This document shows, piece after piece, positions 38,861 to 39,472 of a stretch of 39,472 nt of DNA (its first letter is position 1; every line of letters starts with the position of its first letter). This stretch comes from Perkinsus olseni (lineage: Eukaryota > Perkinsozoa > Perkinsida > Perkinsidae), in the NCBI GenBank assembly GCA_013115135.1, contig JABANP010000488.1, positions 1 through 39,472 of the forward strand. The letters are read 5' to 3'. The position numbers and the translations under genes are program-made. The notes under the pieces were generated by a model, which saw only the letters and a program-made list of their open reading frames with translations, had not been told where the DNA came from and ran no database searches.

Positions 38861-39283
38861 TTCGAGTCCCTTCAACGTTGCTATTAGCATAGGGCTACTC
38901 GTGTTAATCTCAGACCCCAGCAGCTCATGCGCATTCTTCAACCCCATCAAGTACGTTTTAGCGGTCCCAGCGTTCCCTATGTTAGCAATTCAGTACTGGA
39001 TCTCCTGTAGATTGGCTGGCATCGGTGCCCGCATCCTCTTGTCGGCTTCAGTCAACTCGACCGTGAACCTGATCCACGACCGCACCCCCACCGCGTACGT
39101 CTTCGCCGTGGCTGGGTGGATACTGCGCGCTGCGACCGCCCACGCATCTTGCTTCAACCGTGCCACATCTCTGTCGCCCTCTCCTTTCCACCGCGGCACC
39201 GTGAGTTTAGCCCGCAATGTTCCTTCTTCTCCCCAGTCTTGCCATTTTGCCAGTAACCAGCCTAGCGTCGGTGGCTCATTCAT
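38860..39283 (-). pseudogene. Tyrosine recombinase N-terminal domain with nonsense codon
   Basis: The minus-strand frame contains 'IHPATAKTYAVGVRSWIRF' and 'TAKTYLMGLKNAHELLG', the helical SAM-like core-binding domain of tyrosine recombinases. An in-frame TGA (38990-38992), where Trp is likely, interrupts it; the phase is the same on both sides. After 'LKGLEAAAPP' similarity ends and no catalytic Arg, HxxR or Tyr is found, so only the DNA-binding half remains. It could come from a DIRS/Ngaro or Crypton element. It is not closely similar to the fragment at 20366-20911. Confidence 0.6.
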
Positions 39284-39454
39284 CTCAATCTAACCTCAAC
39301 TGCACAGCAGCCTCTTCTGCCCCTACTACGATGGGCATGGGAAGAGACCTCGTCGTCTCGAATCGATCTCAACGATGGGGGTCGCCTGGTAGAGTGTCTC
39401 CTCCCCGGCTGATCGATTCGCGACTTGAACTCTTTTTCCCATTGTATGGTACGC

Positions 39455-39472
39455 AAGGTCGCGGACGAAGAG
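39455..39472 (-). repeat. Probable start of a third copy of the module flank
   Basis: AGGTCGCGGACGAAGAG at the window end is the reverse complement of CTCTTCGTCCGCGACCT at about 22104-22120, which borders module copy 1. The inverted module may follow beyond the window. Confidence 0.5.

Noticed and set aside
37074..38887. Host protein-coding gene in the GC-rich right part
   Set aside because: Open frames occur in several phases on both strands, as expected from composition. None has a domain, and they overlap one another.

Overview
The window is eukaryotic repetitive DNA and I see no convincing host gene in it. It is a nest of broken and intact mobile elements: four LTR retrotransposons with protease, reverse transcriptase, RNase H and integrase in Ty3/BEL-like order, a further LTR deletion derivative, a BEL-like pol remnant, DIRS-like pieces with a tyrosine-recombinase N-terminus, a Tc1/mariner-like transposase, and a Rep-like gene with HUH endonuclease and SF3 helicase parts. 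Between them lie degenerate arrays with a 15-bp period, often in inverted pairs. The standard genetic code fits all reading frames. The overall style resembles the transposon-rich genome of a protist such as Perkinsus, but that assignment is an inference from general impression, not from a marker gene.

Layout. 1-1602 is a copy of 18692-20295 and differs by eye only in two homopolymer lengths. At 1602 a run of C joins it to a 5'-truncated Ty3-like element (gag 1603-3498, pol 3482-6955, probable 3' LTR from 6976). 7382-13079 is a full-length LTR element on the minus strand, with 177- and 180-bp LTRs, a primer-binding site and a polypurine tract. Its integrase is interrupted at 7820-8684 by an 865-bp foldback-like element flanked by an 8-bp target duplication. 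13085-16741 carries unrecognised small ORFs. 16742-18090 is a BEL-like RNase H/integrase remnant, followed by a second foldback-like unit (about 18096-18691). 18692-20911 holds the second copy of the duplicated block and its DIRS-like continuation.

21545-22560 is a field of 15-bp arrays in alternating orientation around a GC-rich module. That module recurs inverted at 34762-34936 and appears to begin again at the last bases of the window. 22858-23921 is a frameshifted DD34E transposase. 24652 to about 26100 is the Rep-like gene in several frames, cut off by a minus-strand LTR element (about 26095-29302, with part of its 5' LTR to 29433). Into that LTR a plus-strand LTR element (29434-34760) has inserted. 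The rest (34762-39472) is GC-rich sequence with CT-rich tandem repeats, a tRNA-like sequence, another 15-bp array and a minus-strand tyrosine-recombinase fragment with one nonsense codon.

How it fits together. This is a record of nested insertions. The foldback unit inside the 7382-13079 element is the clearest case, because removing it together with one copy of the 8-bp repeat rejoins the integrase reading frame. The same 15-bp array type recurs at several sites and tends to sit near degenerate tRNA-like sequences. That family is the best candidate here for something undescribed.
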